Position numbers and translations under genes: made by a program. This document shows positions 5,528-5,543 of a DNA stretch of 5,543 nucleotides, one piece after another. The stretch covers positions 1 to 5,543 of the forward strand of contig JASEIE010000209.1 of NCBI GenBank assembly GCA_030024065.1. Direction: 5' to 3'. The stretch comes from Thermodesulfobacteriota bacterium. Its GTDB lineage: Bacteria > Desulfobacterota > BSN033 > UBA1163. How positions within the stretch are numbered: position 1 is the first letter of the stretch; each line of letters opens with the position of its first letter. The notes under the pieces were generated by a model. That model was not told the DNA's origin, made no database searches, and worked only from the letters and a program-made list of their open reading frames with translations.

Positions 5528-5543
5528 GCAATTCATGGCCGGG
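5486..5543 (+). repeat. Direct repeat copy 2, running off the window end
   Basis: This is identical over 58 nt to 5133-5190. The match is still perfect at the last base of the window, so the real repeat is at least this long. The terminator loop, 3' arm and T-run would be expected just beyond the end. The first two bases belong to the GIY-YIG gene's last Asp and stop codons. Confidence 0.95.

Noticed and set aside
5099..5543. Group I intron or CRISPR-like array at the tRNA.
   Set aside because: The upstream tRNA is uninterrupted, there is no intron core, and only two repeat copies with a coding spacer are present.

Overview
The window reads as ordinary bacterial chromosome with dense + strand genes. 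Its gene content and the style of its intergenic repeats suggest a Desulfobacterota ('Deltaproteobacteria')-like bacterium, possibly from a metagenome assembly. This placement is inference: it rests on ilvB-ilvN followed by psd-pssA, a small DUF465 protein, and AT-rich palindromic spacers. No phylogeny was run.

Layout: tsaB (30-728) comes first, for t6A tRNA modification. It is followed by a consensus-like sigma70 promoter whose -35 box overlaps the tsaB stop codon, and then a small coiled-coil DUF465 protein (799-1017). Next is an inverted repeat built from octamers of the type ATGGAATN (about 1022-1153), which runs up to the ribosome binding site of ilvB (1165-2853). A second, different inverted repeat of CCAAT/ATTGG words (about 2861-3020), carrying a 20-nt palindrome inside its right arm, separates ilvB from ilvN (3026-3523). 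Then come psd (3622-4287) and pssA (4262-5041), which overlap by 26 nt, and an intact tRNA-Asn(GUU) gene with encoded CCA (5099-5174) and its own terminator (5184-5206). Last is a small GIY-YIG nuclease gene (5211-5489) whose 3' end runs into a second, broken copy of the same tRNA gene and the start of the same terminator.

The metabolic genes form two units. IlvB and IlvN are the catalytic and regulatory subunits of acetohydroxyacid synthase, the first common step of branched-chain amino acid synthesis. PssA makes phosphatidylserine and Psd decarboxylates it to phosphatidylethanolamine, so psd-pssA is a complete two-step membrane lipid module. No ilvC lies between ilvN and psd. TsaB and tRNA-Asn are functionally related, because tRNA-Asn with A37 is a t6A substrate, but they are 4.4 kb apart and nothing else links them here.

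The most unusual part is 5099-5543. The tRNA 3' half, its downstream spacer and the 5' arm of its terminator (58 nt, 5133-5190) recur without a mismatch at 5486-5543, 353 nt downstream. A further 15 nt of the D-arm (5108-5122) recur at 5454-5468. Between these two blocks, the second copy has lost the 5' side of the anticodon arm and carries a perfect 7-bp palindrome instead. A GIY-YIG nuclease fills the space between the copies. This looks like a very small tRNA-targeted nuclease cassette or the product of a duplication. The window ends inside the repeat, so the downstream boundary is not visible.
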